A stretch of 64,000 bases of DNA from Teichococcus coralli (GTDB lineage: Bacteria; Pseudomonadota; Alphaproteobacteria; Acetobacterales; Acetobacteraceae): the NCBI RefSeq assembly GCF_009829925.1, contig NZ_SNVJ01000006.1, forward strand, positions 62,001-126,000, read 5' to 3'. A model generated the notes under the pieces. That model saw only the letters and a program-made list of their open reading frames with translations, had not been told where the DNA came from and did no database searches. Position numbers and translations under genes: made by a program. Below are positions 18,138 to 27,922 of this stretch, one piece after another. The first letter of the stretch is position 1. Every line of letters begins with the position of its first letter.

Positions 18138-20333
18138 ATGACCAAGCAGAGCGGGCTGGGCAATGCGGCATGGATGGCGAGCCTCGCCCTGGGCCTGCCG
18201 GGGGCCGCAGTGGCGCAAGGCGGCAACGCGCCGCCGGCCGGCGGCCCGCTCCTGCTCCCGCTCGTGGATGTCGAGGCCACGCAGCCGCCGAACACCCTGC
18301 AGCGTGCCGCCCCGGTCAGCCGCCTGCCCGGTTCCGTGCAGGACACGCCGCAGACCATCAACGTCATCCCGCGCGAGGTGCTGGAACAGCAGAACGTCAC
18401 CACGCTGGAAGAGGCGCTGCGCAACGTTCCCGGCATCACCATGTCGATCGGCGAGGGCAATGGCGGTGTCGCCGGCGACCAGTTCCGCATCCGCGGCTTT
18501 GCGGCGCAGAACGACATCTATGTGGACGGGCTGCGCGACTTCGGCGCCTACACGCGCGACGCCTTCACCTATGAGGATGTCGCGGTGCTGAAGGGCCCCT
18601 CGGGCTATGCGCTGGGCGCCGGCTCGGTCGGCGGCGGCGTGGCCGTCAACACGCGCCTGCCGCATCTCGGCAACAGCTATTCCGGCGTGGCCACCGGCGG
18701 CATGGGGCCCTATGCCCGCGGCACGCTCGACCTCAACCGGCAGATCGGCGAGACCACCGCCATCCGGCTGAACCTGATGGGACAATCAAGCGAGAAGGTC
18801 GGGCGCGAGGATGTCGACTCCCGCCGCTGGGGGATCGCGCCGTCGATCGCCTTTGGCCTGGGCACCGACACGACGCTCTCGCTGCACTACCAGCACTACG
18901 AGTACGACAACGCCACCGATGCCGGCGTGCCGGTGGCGACGCTGCCCGGCCGCACGATCGGCCGGCCGCTCACCGAGTACCGCCTGCCACGCGGCACCTG
19001 GTACGGCTTCTCCAGCGACCGCGACGAGGTAACGGTGGATCAGGTCACCGCCCGCCTCTCGCATACCGCCAGCGACTGGCTGACGCTGCAGAACGACACG
19101 CGGCTGAGCTTCGTGGACCGCGACTTCGCCTACTCGATCGCCAGTTGCAACGCCGCCTGCCTGGGCAACTATCTCGCCGGCCGGCCGGCCACCGTCGCCC
19201 TCAGCGGCGCCGGCAACCCCTATCACCAGGAAACCTGGGCGATCCAGAACGTCGCCACCGCCACGGCGCGCTTCACCACCGGGCCCTTGCGGCACGAGCT
19301 GGTGGCGGGCGTGGACATCTCCTACGAAGACTTCGACCGCACGGGATACGGCATCGTCGGCGACCGCCCGGCTACCTCGATCTTCGGCGGCAACCGGGAT
19401 CTTGCGCTTGAGCGCGGCACCGCGTCGTACAGCCGTCAGGCCGGCATCACCACCTATGCCGGCTTCCTCAACGAGCGCCTGTGGCTGACGCCGGAGATCT
19501 CGCTGATCGGGGGGCTGCGGGTCAGCCGCTACGAGGTGGACTACGACGCCATCACCTACGGCAGCGGCGCGACGCAGGACATCAAGACCGACGCGACGGT
19601 GGTGGACCCGCGCGCCTCGCTGGTCTGGCAGCCCGCGCCGAACCAGACCTACTACTTCACTTATTCCACCTCCTCGACCCCGCCCGGCTACCTGTTCACC
19701 ACCTTCCCCGCCTCCGCCTCCAACTACCAGCAAGGCTTCGACCCGGAGCGGAACACGCTCTACGAGGTCGGCGCCAAGGTCAGCCTGCTTGACAACCGCC
19801 TCGGCCTCTACGGCGCGCTCTACCGCATCGACAAGTCGAACGCGACGCAGGCGGGCGTGGATGGCGAGCTGGTGCAGACCAGCGACGAGCAGCGCAACCA
19901 GGGCATCGAGATCGGCATCACTGGCCAGATCACCCCGGCCTGGACGATCAATGCCAACTACACGGCGATGGACAGCGAGACGCTGAGCTCCACCAATGCC
20001 GCCGCCGTGGGCAAGCGGGTGCAATATGTGCCGGAGAACGCCGCCTCGCTCTGGAGTACCTATGAGTTCAACAAGGGCCAGGCCTGGAACCTGCTGGTCG
20101 GCGGCGGCATCACCTGGCGCGACCAGGTTTACCTCAACAACACCAACACCAACGAGGCTCCCGCCAACCTCGCCTTCGACGCCGTGGTTTCCCACCGGAT
20201 CAACGACCATCTGCGGCTGCAGGTGAACGGCTACAACCTGGGTGACGCGCTGAACTACGACGCCGTCTTCGGCAACCGCGCCATCCCCTCGCCGGGCCGG
20301 ACGGTGCTGTTCACCCTCGCCGCCGACTTCTGA
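18138..20333 (+). CDS. TonB-dependent catecholate-type siderophore receptor
   Basis: A 731-aa outer-membrane receptor. A signal peptide (cleavage near residue 26, AVA-QGG) is followed by a plug domain with [38 protein letters not shown] and [16 protein letters not shown], then a 22-strand barrel ending in the terminal aromatic FTLAADF. Plug spacing resembles Fiu-type receptors. It imports ferric siderophores with TonB energy. A Fur-like box overlaps the promoter. The following gene encodes a PiuC dioxygenase, the same pairing as fiu-ybiX in enterics and piuA-piuC in Pseudomonas. The exact siderophore is unknown. Confidence 0.93.
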   Translation: MTKQSGLGNAAWMASLALGLPGAAVAQGGNAPPAGGPLLLPLVDVEATQPPNTLQRAAPVSRLPGSVQDTPQTINVIPREVLEQQNVTTLEEALRNVPGITMSIGEGNGGVAGDQFRIRGFAAQNDIYVDGLRDFGAYTRDAFTYEDVAVLKGPSGYALGAGSVGGGVAVNTRLPHLGNSYSGVATGGMGPYARGTLDLNRQIGETTAIRLNLMGQSSEKVGREDVDSRRWGIAPSIAFGLGTDTTLSLHYQHYEYDNATDAGVPVATLPGRTIGRPLTEYRLPRGTWYGFSSDRDEVTVDQVTARLSHTASDWLTLQNDTRLSFVDRDFAYSIASCNAACLGNYLAGRPATVALSGAGNPYHQETWAIQNVATATARFTTGPLRHELVAGVDISYEDFDRTGYGIVGDRPATSIFGGNRDLALERGTASYSRQAGITTYAGFLNERLWLTPEISLIGGLRVSRYEVDYDAITYGSGATQDIKTDATVVDPRASLVWQPAPNQTYYFTYSTSSTPPGYLFTTFPASASNYQQGFDPERNTLYEVGAKVSLLDNRLGLYGALYRIDKSNATQAGVDGELVQTSDEQRNQGIEIGITGQITPAWTINANYTAMDSETLSSTNAAAVGKRVQYVPENAASLWSTYEFNKGQAWNLLVGGGITWRDQVYLNNTNTNEAPANLAFDAVVSHRINDHLRLQVNGYNLGDALNYDAVFGNRAIPSPGRTVLFTLAADF

Positions 20334-20416
20334 GCGCCGCCTCGGCACGCGGGCAGGCCGCCGCACGGCTTCCCCGGAGCGCCCCCGTTTCCCCCCTCCC
20401 CGGAGCGAGCCCTCCC

Positions 20417-21100
20417 ATGCTGGTCCATATTCCCAACGTCCTCACCCCCGAGGAGGTCGCCCATTGCCGCCGCGTGCTGGAGGCGGCCGCATGGGTGGAC
20501 GGCCGCGTCACCGCCGGCGACCAGTCGGCCAGAGCCAAGCACAACCTCCAGGTGCCGCAGGATTCGGCACAGGGGCGGGATCTCGGCGAGGTGATCCTGC
20601 GGGCCCTCGGGCGCAACCCGCTGTTCAACACGGCGGCGCTGCCGCTGAAGGTCTTTCCCCCGCTGTTCAACCGCTATGACGCCGGCATGACCTTCCACGC
20701 CCATGTGGACAACGCCATCCGCCCGGTGCCGGGCGCCGGGGTGCGGATCCGCACCGACGTTTCCTCCACCCTCTTCCTGACCGCGCCGGAGGACTATGAC
20801 GGCGGCGAGCTGGTGATCGAGGACACTTACGGCAGCCAGCGGGTGAAGCTGCCCGCCGGCGACATGGTGGTCTACCCGGCCACCAGCCTGCACCGGGTGG
20901 AGCCGGTCACCCGCGGCAGCCGCTGGTCCTCCTTCTTCTGGACCCAGTCCATGGTGAGGGACGATGGGCGACGGCGCCTGCTCTTCGAGATGGATATGGC
21001 CATCATGCGAATCCGGACCGACCTGCCGGACAGCCATCCCGGCGTGCTTGGCGCGACCGCCGCCTACAATAACCTTCTTCGCCAATGGGTTGAGATGTAG
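20417..21100 (+). CDS. piuC: PKHD-type Fe(II)/2-oxoglutarate dioxygenase PiuC/YbiX
   Basis: A 227-aa cytoplasmic hydroxylase of the PiuC family. Iron ligands are His96 and Asp98 (FHAHVDNAI) and His159 ([11 protein letters not shown]), with Arg169 for 2-oxoglutarate. The N-terminal [11 protein letters not shown] and the [16 protein letters not shown] stretch are diagnostic. It lies 83 bases after the siderophore receptor, so the two are likely co-transcribed and iron-regulated. The substrate of this family is not established; a role in processing the imported siderophore is commonly suggested. Confidence 0.93.
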   Translation: MLVHIPNVLTPEEVAHCRRVLEAAAWVDGRVTAGDQSARAKHNLQVPQDSAQGRDLGEVILRALGRNPLFNTAALPLKVFPPLFNRYDAGMTFHAHVDNAIRPVPGAGVRIRTDVSSTLFLTAPEDYDGGELVIEDTYGSQRVKLPAGDMVVYPATSLHRVEPVTRGSRWSSFFWTQSMVRDDGRRRLLFEMDMAIMRIRTDLPDSHPGVLGATAAYNNLLRQWVEM

Positions 21101-21298
21101 CCACCCGCCCCTCTCCACCAACGCGAGAGATGACGACCGCGCGATTAGCCTGGAATTCAATTGCTTCCGGCCCCCGCCGCCGCGCATGGAGGGGAAACGC
21201 CGCGCTAGCCGGGCCACCCTTATGGCTCACGGTGCGAGGGCGTCTCACTATTTGACCCTCCATCCTGGCCCGCTCCGGCGGGCCACCAAGGATCGTCC

Positions 21299-21502
21299 AT
21301 GATCAGATCCCGGCCCATCGAAATTGACGGCCGCTTCGTGGGTGTTGCCGTCACTCAGAACGGAAAGTGGCGCTTCATCGCAACCGAGCCCGCGGCGCGC
21401 CCGGTTGAAGGTTCCTTGTTTGAAGCCCTGCCGCAGTTGCAACGCCGGCTCCAGTCCATGCTGGCCGGCCGGTTCCTCCCGCCTCTCCAGCACGCTGGCT
21501 GA
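21299..21502 (+). CDS. Small hypothetical protein
   Basis: A 67-aa soluble protein with a beta-rich N-terminus (PIEIDGRFVGVAV, WRFIATEPA) and a C-terminal helix with LPQLQRRLQSML. AAGGATCGTCC before ATG 21299 is a good RBS, which is the main support for the gene. I do not recognise a family. The 198 bases upstream carry nothing I can identify. It converges with a small lipoprotein gene, and the terminator between them serves that gene. Confidence 0.55.
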   Translation: MIRSRPIEIDGRFVGVAVTQNGKWRFIATEPAARPVEGSLFEALPQLQRRLQSMLAGRFLPPLQHAG

Positions 21503-21534
21503 GCGGCGGAGCGCCGCCGCCGCCTCCCCCCTGC

Positions 21535-21568
21535 CAAAAAAGAAAGCAGCCTCTCCGGATGGAGAGGC
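21535..21568 (-). terminator. Rho-independent terminator of the lipoprotein gene
   Basis: GCCTCTCC (21549-21556) pairs with GGAGAGGC (21561-21568) around GGAT. On the minus strand the stem is followed by CTTTCTTTTTTGG. It lies 37 bases after the stop of the gene at 21605. Confidence 0.8.
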
Positions 21569-21604
21569 CGCGCGCCGTCACTTCTTACAGGTGCGCAGAA
21601 CGGC

Positions 21605-21844
21605 TCAGCGCCAGGCGGGGCGCCCGAGGTTGACCGTGCCAGGGCCGGTGAGCGCGCCACCCGCGGCGCCGGCCGCGCCGCCGATCAAGGCGCCCGTGCC
21701 CGCATTGCCGGACAAGGAACCGATCGCCGCGCCCGTGCCTGCGCCCAGCAGGCCGCCGGAGGCCGCCCGGTCGCCGGTGCTGTAGCCGCAAGCACCCAGC
21801 CCGAGGCTGGCGAGCGCCAGGAGTGCCACGGTCGTTTTGCGCAT
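21605..21844 (-). CDS. Small glycine-zipper lipoprotein
   Basis: A 79-aa envelope protein. The lipoprotein signal peptide ends in a lipobox LGAC (Cys19). The mature part is a glycine/alanine zipper (GGLLGAGTGAAIGSLSGNAG, then GALIGGAAGAAGGALTG) of the kind seen in OmpA-associated and SlyB-like lipoproteins. GAGGAACG directly precedes ATG 21844. It may insert into or stiffen the outer membrane; the role is not known. An EcfG-like promoter pattern upstream hints at general-stress control. Confidence 0.8.
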   Translation of the reverse strand: MRKTTVALLALASLGLGACGYSTGDRAASGGLLGAGTGAAIGSLSGNAGTGALIGGAAGAAGGALTGPGTVNLGRPAWR

Positions 21845-21884
21845 GTTTGCGTTCCTCGATCTTGACGGTTGGGATTGCGCGTCC

Positions 21885-21910
21885 AACGCGGATCAGCCAG
21901 GAAGGTTTCC
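21885..21910 (-). promoter_or_regulatory. Possible EcfG-type (general stress sigma) promoter of the lipoprotein gene
   Basis: On the minus strand GGAAA (21910-21906) is followed after 17 bases by CGTT (21888-21885), against the alphaproteobacterial EcfG consensus GGAAC-N16/17-CGTT (one mismatch). Transcription would start about 33 bases before the ATG. Confidence 0.35.
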
Positions 21911-21935
21911 CCCTGAGCCGACAATTCCTGCTTGA

Positions 21936-23072
<1,137 letters not shown>

Positions 23073-23138
23073 GGCCCACAACCTCTGGTACGTATCACAC
23101 AGGCTCGCCACACCTGAGGGCAGGCCCATGGAGGCCGC

Positions 23139-24002
23139 GTGATCCGTCTGAGCATTCCGCTGCGCCAGGCCCTGTCGCGGCTTTCGCTGCCGGTGCTGAT
23201 CGCCGCCGCGCTCGGCACCATGCTGCTCGGAAAGGCCGATACCGCACTGGTCGAGCGCGGCCGCATGGCGGTGGCCGATACCCTGGCGCCGATCTACGCC
23301 CTGATCGCCGAGCCGGCGGGTGCCCTGCGGTCCGCGGTGCAGGAGCTGCGGTCGCTGGCGGACCTGCGGGCGGAGAATGCGCGGCTGCGCGAGGAGAATG
23401 ACCGGCTGCACCGCTGGCAGGCCGCAGCCCTGGCGCTGGAGGCGGAGAACGGGCTGCTGCGCCGGCAGCTCAACTACGTCCCCGAGGCACCGGCGAGCTT
23501 CCACACCGCCCGCGTGGTCGCCGATGCCGGCGGCACCTATGCCCGGGCGGTGCTGCTGGCGATCCAGCCCGGAACCTCCATCCGCAAGGGGCAGGTGGCG
23601 CTGGACGAGCGCGGCCTGGCCGGGCGCGTGACCGAGGTGGGCAGCCGCTCCGCCCGCGCGCTGCTGGTGACCGACCTGAACAGCCGCATCCCCGTGACGC
23701 TGGAAGGCAGCCGGGCGCGCGCCATGATGACCGGCACCAACGGCGACCGACCGCGCCTCCAGTTCTGGCCCGAGGGCACGCCGCCGCGCGAGGGCGAGCG
23801 GGTGGTCACCAGCGCCGAGGCCGGCGTCTTTCCCGCCGGCCTGCCGGTGGGCGTGGTGCGCTGGTCCGAAGGCGGCGCGGCCGAGGTGGAACTCTTTGCC
23901 CGGCTCGGCCGGCTGGACCTGCTGCGCATCTTCGACTTCGGTATGACCGGCATCCTGCCACCCGAGGCGGTGGCGCGCCCGGAGCCCCGCGCGCGCCGCT
24001 AG
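23139..24002 (+). CDS. mreC: Rod shape-determining protein MreC
   Basis: A 287-aa bitopic protein with a short cytoplasmic tail, one membrane helix (about residues 15-32), a coiled coil (LRSLADLRAENARLREEN, 70-110) and the periplasmic beta-barrel domain (VVADAGGTYARAVLLAI, LVTDLNSRIPV, TSAEAGVFPAGLPVG). It links MreB filaments to PBP2 in the periplasm. It starts with GTG at 23139 with GGAGG five bases upstream; a four-codon ATG minicistron overlaps that RBS. Confidence 0.95.
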   Translation: MIRLSIPLRQALSRLSLPVLIAAALGTMLLGKADTALVERGRMAVADTLAPIYALIAEPAGALRSAVQELRSLADLRAENARLREENDRLHRWQAAALALEAENGLLRRQLNYVPEAPASFHTARVVADAGGTYARAVLLAIQPGTSIRKGQVALDERGLAGRVTEVGSRSARALLVTDLNSRIPVTLEGSRARAMMTGTNGDRPRLQFWPEGTPPREGERVVTSAEAGVFPAGLPVGVVRWSEGGAAEVELFARLGRLDLLRIFDFGMTGILPPEAVARPEPRARR

Positions 24003-24022
24003 CGGCGCGCCGGGATGCCTTC

Positions 24023-24556
24023 ATGAAGCGGCGGCCGCACCCCGTCATGGGCCTGCTGCGCTGGCTGGACGCCTGGGCTCGCGCGGCCTTCCCGGCCGCC
24101 AACACGGCGCTGCTGATGATGCTGGCCGGGGTGCCGGTGGGCCTGCCCTCGGCGGTGCCGGCGGTGGCGCTGGCCTGCGTGTTCTTCTGGTCCGTCTTCC
24201 GTCCCGCCGCTATGGCGCCGCCGGTCTGCTTCGGCATCGGTCTGTTGCAGGACCTGCTGGGCTTCGCGCCGCTCGGCATCGGTATTCTGACGCTTCTGGT
24301 GGTGCACGGCACGGCGCTGCGCCTCCGGCGCCTCCTGGTGCGGCAATCCTTTCTGGTGGTGTGGCTGGCCTTCGCCGGCTTCGCCGCGGGGGCGGCGCTG
24401 CTGGGCTTCGTGCTGCAGGCGGCGCTGACCTGGCGGCTGCCGCCGCCGGCGCTGGCGATGGTGCAACTCGCGCTCGATGTCGGGCTCTATCCGGCGATCG
24501 CGGCGCTGCTGACTCGCTTGCACAAGGCGATGCGGCGGGCGGAGACTTTGGGTTGA
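24023..24556 (+). CDS. mreD: Rod shape-determining protein MreD
   Basis: A 177-aa integral membrane protein with about five helices. GIGLLQDLLGFAPLGIG is the recognisable MreD core. It forms the membrane part of the elongasome with MreC, MrdA and RodA. It starts 20 bases after mreC and ends 29 bases before mrdA, where a 14-base tandem duplication sits over the mrdA ribosome-binding region. Confidence 0.92.
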   Translation: MKRRPHPVMGLLRWLDAWARAAFPAANTALLMMLAGVPVGLPSAVPAVALACVFFWSVFRPAAMAPPVCFGIGLLQDLLGFAPLGIGILTLLVVHGTALRLRRLLVRQSFLVVWLAFAGFAAGAALLGFVLQAALTWRLPPPALAMVQLALDVGLYPAIAALLTRLHKAMRRAETLG

Positions 24557-24581
24557 GGTGGGCGGGCTGAGGTGGGCGGGC
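24554..24581 (+). repeat. Tandem duplication of 14 bases across the mreD stop and mrdA leader
   Basis: TGAGGTGGGCGGGC occurs twice in direct succession (24554-24567 and 24568-24581). Each copy carries the GAGGTG that could act as mrdA Shine-Dalgarno, and the first copy contains the mreD stop codon. The second GAGGTG (24569-24574) ends 11 bases before the mrdA ATG. Confidence 0.8.
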
Positions 24582-24585
24582 TGAG

Positions 24586-26520
24586 ATGAGCAAGCGCGAC
24601 GAGGAGCGCCGCCGCAGCGTGTTCACCCGCCGCGCCCTGCTGCTGGGGGCGGGCCAGCTCGGGCTGCTCGGCTTCCTGGGCTACCGGCTGCAGAAGCTGA
24701 CCCTGGAGGAGGGCGAGCGCTACGCCACCCTGGCAGAGGAGAACCGGGTCTCCACCCGGCTGATCGCACCGCCGCGCGGCCGCCTCTTCGACCGCGCCGG
24801 GCGGGTCATCGCCGCCAACGCCCTCAGCTGGCGCGCCCTGCTGGTGGCCGAGCAGGCGGAGGACATCCACGCCACATTGGAGACCTTCAGCCACATCCTG
24901 CCGCTCAGCGACCAGGAGCGCGCCCGCATCGAGCGCGACATCCGCCGCCGCCGGCGCTTCGTGCCCGTGGTGGTGCGGGACTTCCTGAGCTGGGAGGAGA
25001 TGGCGCGGATCGAGGTCAACGCACCGGACCTGCCGGGCATCAGCGTGGATGTCGGCACCACGCGCGACTATCCCTGGGCCGAGCACCTGGCGCATGTGGT
25101 GGGCTACGTGGCGCCGCCCAGCGAGACCGACATGGACGACGACCCGCTGCTGGCGCTCCCCGGCATCCGCGTCGGCCGCGCCGGGGTGGAGCGCTTCCAC
25201 GACCGCGCCCTGCGCGGCCGCGCCGGCACGCTGGAGCTGGAGGTGAACGCCCTCGGCCGGGTGATCCGCGAGCTCGACCGGCGCGAGGGCGTGCGGGGCC
25301 AGGACGTGCAGATCTCGATCGACGCCGAGCTGCAGAAGGCGGTGCGCGGCCGCATCGAGGAGGGCACCAGCGTCGTCGTGCTCGACGCGCGCAACGGCGA
25401 GGTGCTGGCCATGGCCAGCCAGCCCAGTTTCGACCCCAACCTGTTCAGCTCGGGCATCTCCGCGGCGCAGTGGCGGGAATGGACGAGGAGCCGCGCCACG
25501 CCGCTGATCAACAAATGCACCAGCGGCCTCTACGCACCCGGCTCCACCTTCAAGATGGTGGTCGGGCTGGCCGCGCTGGAAGCCAAGGCCGTCACCCCCT
25601 CCGAGCGCGTCTTCTGCCCGGGCTATTACGACCTCGGCGACAGCCGCTTCCACTGCTGGCGCAAGGGCGGCCATGGCAATCTCGACCTCCGCAACGCGCT
25701 GAAGCACTCCTGCGACATGTATTTCTACGAAGCCGCCAAGCGGACCGGCATCGACCGCATCGCCGCCATGGCCAGGCGCCTCGGGCTCGGCGTGGATCTG
25801 GAGATCGAACTGCCCGGCACCAAGGCGGGCTTCGTGCCGACCCGCGAGTGGCGCACCCGCCAGGGTAAGCCCTGGAACCTCGGCGACACGGTGGTGCACG
25901 GCATCGGCCAGGGCTTCTACCAGCTCACACCGCTCTCCCTGGCCACCATGGCGGCGCGGCTGGCAACCGGACGCGCCGTGCAGCCGCACCTGACGCATGC
26001 CCTCGGCGGCAAGGCGGCGCGCGGCGTGAAAGCGGAGGACTGGGCGGACCTCGGCATTCCCGAGCGGGACCTCAGGCTGGTCCGCGAGGGCATGTGGGCC
26101 GTGGTGAACGAGGAGAGCGGCACCGCCAAGGTCGCGCGCCTGCCCGGCAATCTCGGCGTTCTGGCCGGCAAGACCGGCACGACCCAGGTGCGCCGCGTCT
26201 CCCGCGAGCAGCGCGAGCGCGGCTTCCGCGTGGAGAACCAGCCACGCGAATGGCGGCCGCACGCGCTGTTCGTCGCCTTCGCGCCCTTCGACAACCCGCA
26301 ATACGCCATTTCCGTCGTTGTGGAGCACGGGACCAGCGGCTCCGGCGCCGCGGCGCCGCTGGCGCGGGACATCATGGCCGACGTGCTCACCCGCTTCCGC
26401 GCGCCGCCCACCGCCGCGCCGCCGCCGGCCCCTTCCGGCACCCGCAGCGCCGGGGCGGCGGGCACGCCGGTGCTCGCAGAGGCGCCACCGCCCCCTGCCC
26501 CGGAGACACCACGCCGATGA
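24586..26520 (+). CDS. mrdA: Penicillin-binding protein 2 (peptidoglycan transpeptidase)
   Basis: A 644-aa class B PBP that cross-links peptidoglycan during elongation. It has a membrane anchor (about 15-35), a pedestal domain with APPRGRLFDRAGRVIA, and a transpeptidase domain with Ser320-T-F-Lys323 (APGSTFKM), Ser375-Cys-Asp377 (KHSCDM; many PBPs have SxN here, PBP2 has S-C-D) and KTGT at 529-532. The C-terminal 40 residues are a Pro/Ala-rich tail. Its TGA overlaps the ATG of rodA (ATGA), the usual pairing of polymerase and transpeptidase. Confidence 0.96.
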   Translation: MSKRDEERRRSVFTRRALLLGAGQLGLLGFLGYRLQKLTLEEGERYATLAEENRVSTRLIAPPRGRLFDRAGRVIAANALSWRALLVAEQAEDIHATLETFSHILPLSDQERARIERDIRRRRRFVPVVVRDFLSWEEMARIEVNAPDLPGISVDVGTTRDYPWAEHLAHVVGYVAPPSETDMDDDPLLALPGIRVGRAGVERFHDRALRGRAGTLELEVNALGRVIRELDRREGVRGQDVQISIDAELQKAVRGRIEEGTSVVVLDARNGEVLAMASQPSFDPNLFSSGISAAQWREWTRSRATPLINKCTSGLYAPGSTFKMVVGLAALEAKAVTPSERVFCPGYYDLGDSRFHCWRKGGHGNLDLRNALKHSCDMYFYEAAKRTGIDRIAAMARRLGLGVDLEIELPGTKAGFVPTREWRTRQGKPWNLGDTVVHGIGQGFYQLTPLSLATMAARLATGRAVQPHLTHALGGKAARGVKAEDWADLGIPERDLRLVREGMWAVVNEESGTAKVARLPGNLGVLAGKTGTTQVRRVSREQRERGFRVENQPREWRPHALFVAFAPFDNPQYAISVVVEHGTSGSGAAAPLARDIMADVLTRFRAPPTAAPPPAPSGTRSAGAAGTPVLAEAPPPPAPETPRR

Positions 26521-27665
26521 TGGCCTTCGAACGCCGCCTGCCGACCCGTCACCGCGGCGCCGGCCTGCTGGCGAAGCTGTGGCTGGTCCCCTGGAGCTTT
26601 GTGCTGCTGCTCTGCGCCGTCGCCGCGGTGGGTTACGTGGCGCTCTATTCGGCCGGCGGCGGCGCGCCGGAGCCCTATGCCAGCAAGCATGCCCTGCGCT
26701 TCGGCTTCTGCCTGGTGATGATGCTCTGCCTCGCCATGATCGACATCCGCCTGATCGCGCGGCTCTCCTGGGCGGGATATGCGCTCGGCGTGGCGCTGCT
26801 CCTGCTGGTGGCCGTTCACGGGCAGGTCGGCAAGGGAGCGCAGCGCTGGATCGAGCTGGGTCCCATCCAGATCCAGCCTTCCGAGCTGATGAAGATCCTG
26901 CTGGTTCTGGCGCTCGCCCAATGGTTCCACCGGGCGAGCTGGGAGCGCGTGGGCAGGCTGCTCTTCCTGGTGCCCCCCGCCCTGGCGGTGCTGCTGCCGG
27001 TCGGGTTGATCCTGAAGCAGCCCAATCTCGGCACCGGCCTCATCACCGCCATGGTGGGGGGCGCGGTGTTCTGGGCGGCGGGCGTGCGATGGTGGAAGTT
27101 CGCGCTGATCCTGGCCGCGGCGGGCGGCATCGCGCCCATCGCCTATGAGCGGCTGCACGATTACCAGCGCGCCCGCATCCAGACCTTCCTGGACCCCGAG
27201 AGCGACCCCCTCGGAGCCGGCTACAACATCATCCAGTCGAAGATCGCGCTGGGCTCCGGCGGCCTCTGGGGCAAGGGCTTCCTGCAGGGCACCCAGGGCC
27301 ACCTGAACTTCCTGCCGGAAAAGCAGACGGACTTCATTTTCACCATGATTTCCGAGGAGTTCGGGCTGGTCGGCGCCCTGGGCACGCTGCTGCTGCTGGG
27401 GCTGGTGGTGTGCTTCGCCCTCGCCGTCGCGCTGCGTACCCGCCACCAGTACGGGCGCCTGGTTGCGGTGGGGCTGGGGGTGAACTTCTTCCTCTACATC
27501 TTCGTCAACATCGCCATGGTGACCGGCTCCATCCCCGTGGGCGGCGTGCCGCTGCCGCTGATCAGCCATGGCGGCTCGGCCATGCTGACCACCATGCTGG
27601 GCTTCGGCCTGCTGCTCTCGGTCCATGTGCACCGCGATGCGGAATTTGGCGCCACCCGCCAATAA
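26517..27665 (+). CDS. rodA: Rod shape-determining protein RodA (peptidoglycan glycosyltransferase)
   Basis: A 382-aa SEDS-family polymerase with about 10 helices that extends glycan strands from lipid II with PBP2. Signature segments are GKGAQRWIELGPIQIQPSE, LKQPNLGTGLI and, near the end, VTGSIPVGGVPLPLISHGGS. ATG at 26517 overlaps the mrdA stop; a second ATG directly follows at 26520. It is last in the mre operon and followed by the tRNA-Lys gene. Confidence 0.96.
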   Translation: MMAFERRLPTRHRGAGLLAKLWLVPWSFVLLLCAVAAVGYVALYSAGGGAPEPYASKHALRFGFCLVMMLCLAMIDIRLIARLSWAGYALGVALLLLVAVHGQVGKGAQRWIELGPIQIQPSELMKILLVLALAQWFHRASWERVGRLLFLVPPALAVLLPVGLILKQPNLGTGLITAMVGGAVFWAAGVRWWKFALILAAAGGIAPIAYERLHDYQRARIQTFLDPESDPLGAGYNIIQSKIALGSGGLWGKGFLQGTQGHLNFLPEKQTDFIFTMISEEFGLVGALGTLLLLGLVVCFALAVALRTRHQYGRLVAVGLGVNFFLYIFVNIAMVTGSIPVGGVPLPLISHGGSAMLTTMLGFGLLLSVHVHRDAEFGATRQ

Positions 27666-27670
27666 AGGGG

Positions 27671-27698
27671 TTGCGCTCCCCGCTGGATGGGCTAAAAG
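27671..27698 (+). promoter_or_regulatory. Candidate sigma-70 promoter of tRNA-Lys
   Basis: TTGCGC (27671-27676) and TAAAAG (27693-27698) are 16 bases apart, with the mature tRNA starting 38 bases after the -10 box. Placement between rodA and the tRNA is right, but the boxes are only partial matches. Confidence 0.4.
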
Positions 27699-27736
27699 CC
27701 CGCGCCACGGGAATGGCGGAAACGCACTCCCCGGTG

Positions 27737-27811
<75 letters not shown>

Positions 27812-27812
<1 letters not shown>

Positions 27813-27831
27813 AATCTCCTCTGGAGATTTT
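27812..27831 (+). terminator. Terminator of tRNA-Lys
   Basis: AAATCTCC (27812-27819) pairs perfectly with GGAGATTT (27823-27830) around TCT and is followed by T then C-rich sequence. The short T-run makes it a moderate rho-independent terminator. Confidence 0.6.
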
Positions 27832-27922
27832 CCCCACCCGCCGCGAGGATCAGGCCGCACCGGCGGACCACCGACCGCGGCCATCTCCCTTTTCCACAAC
27901 GTTGCCCGGCTGACCATCCGGA

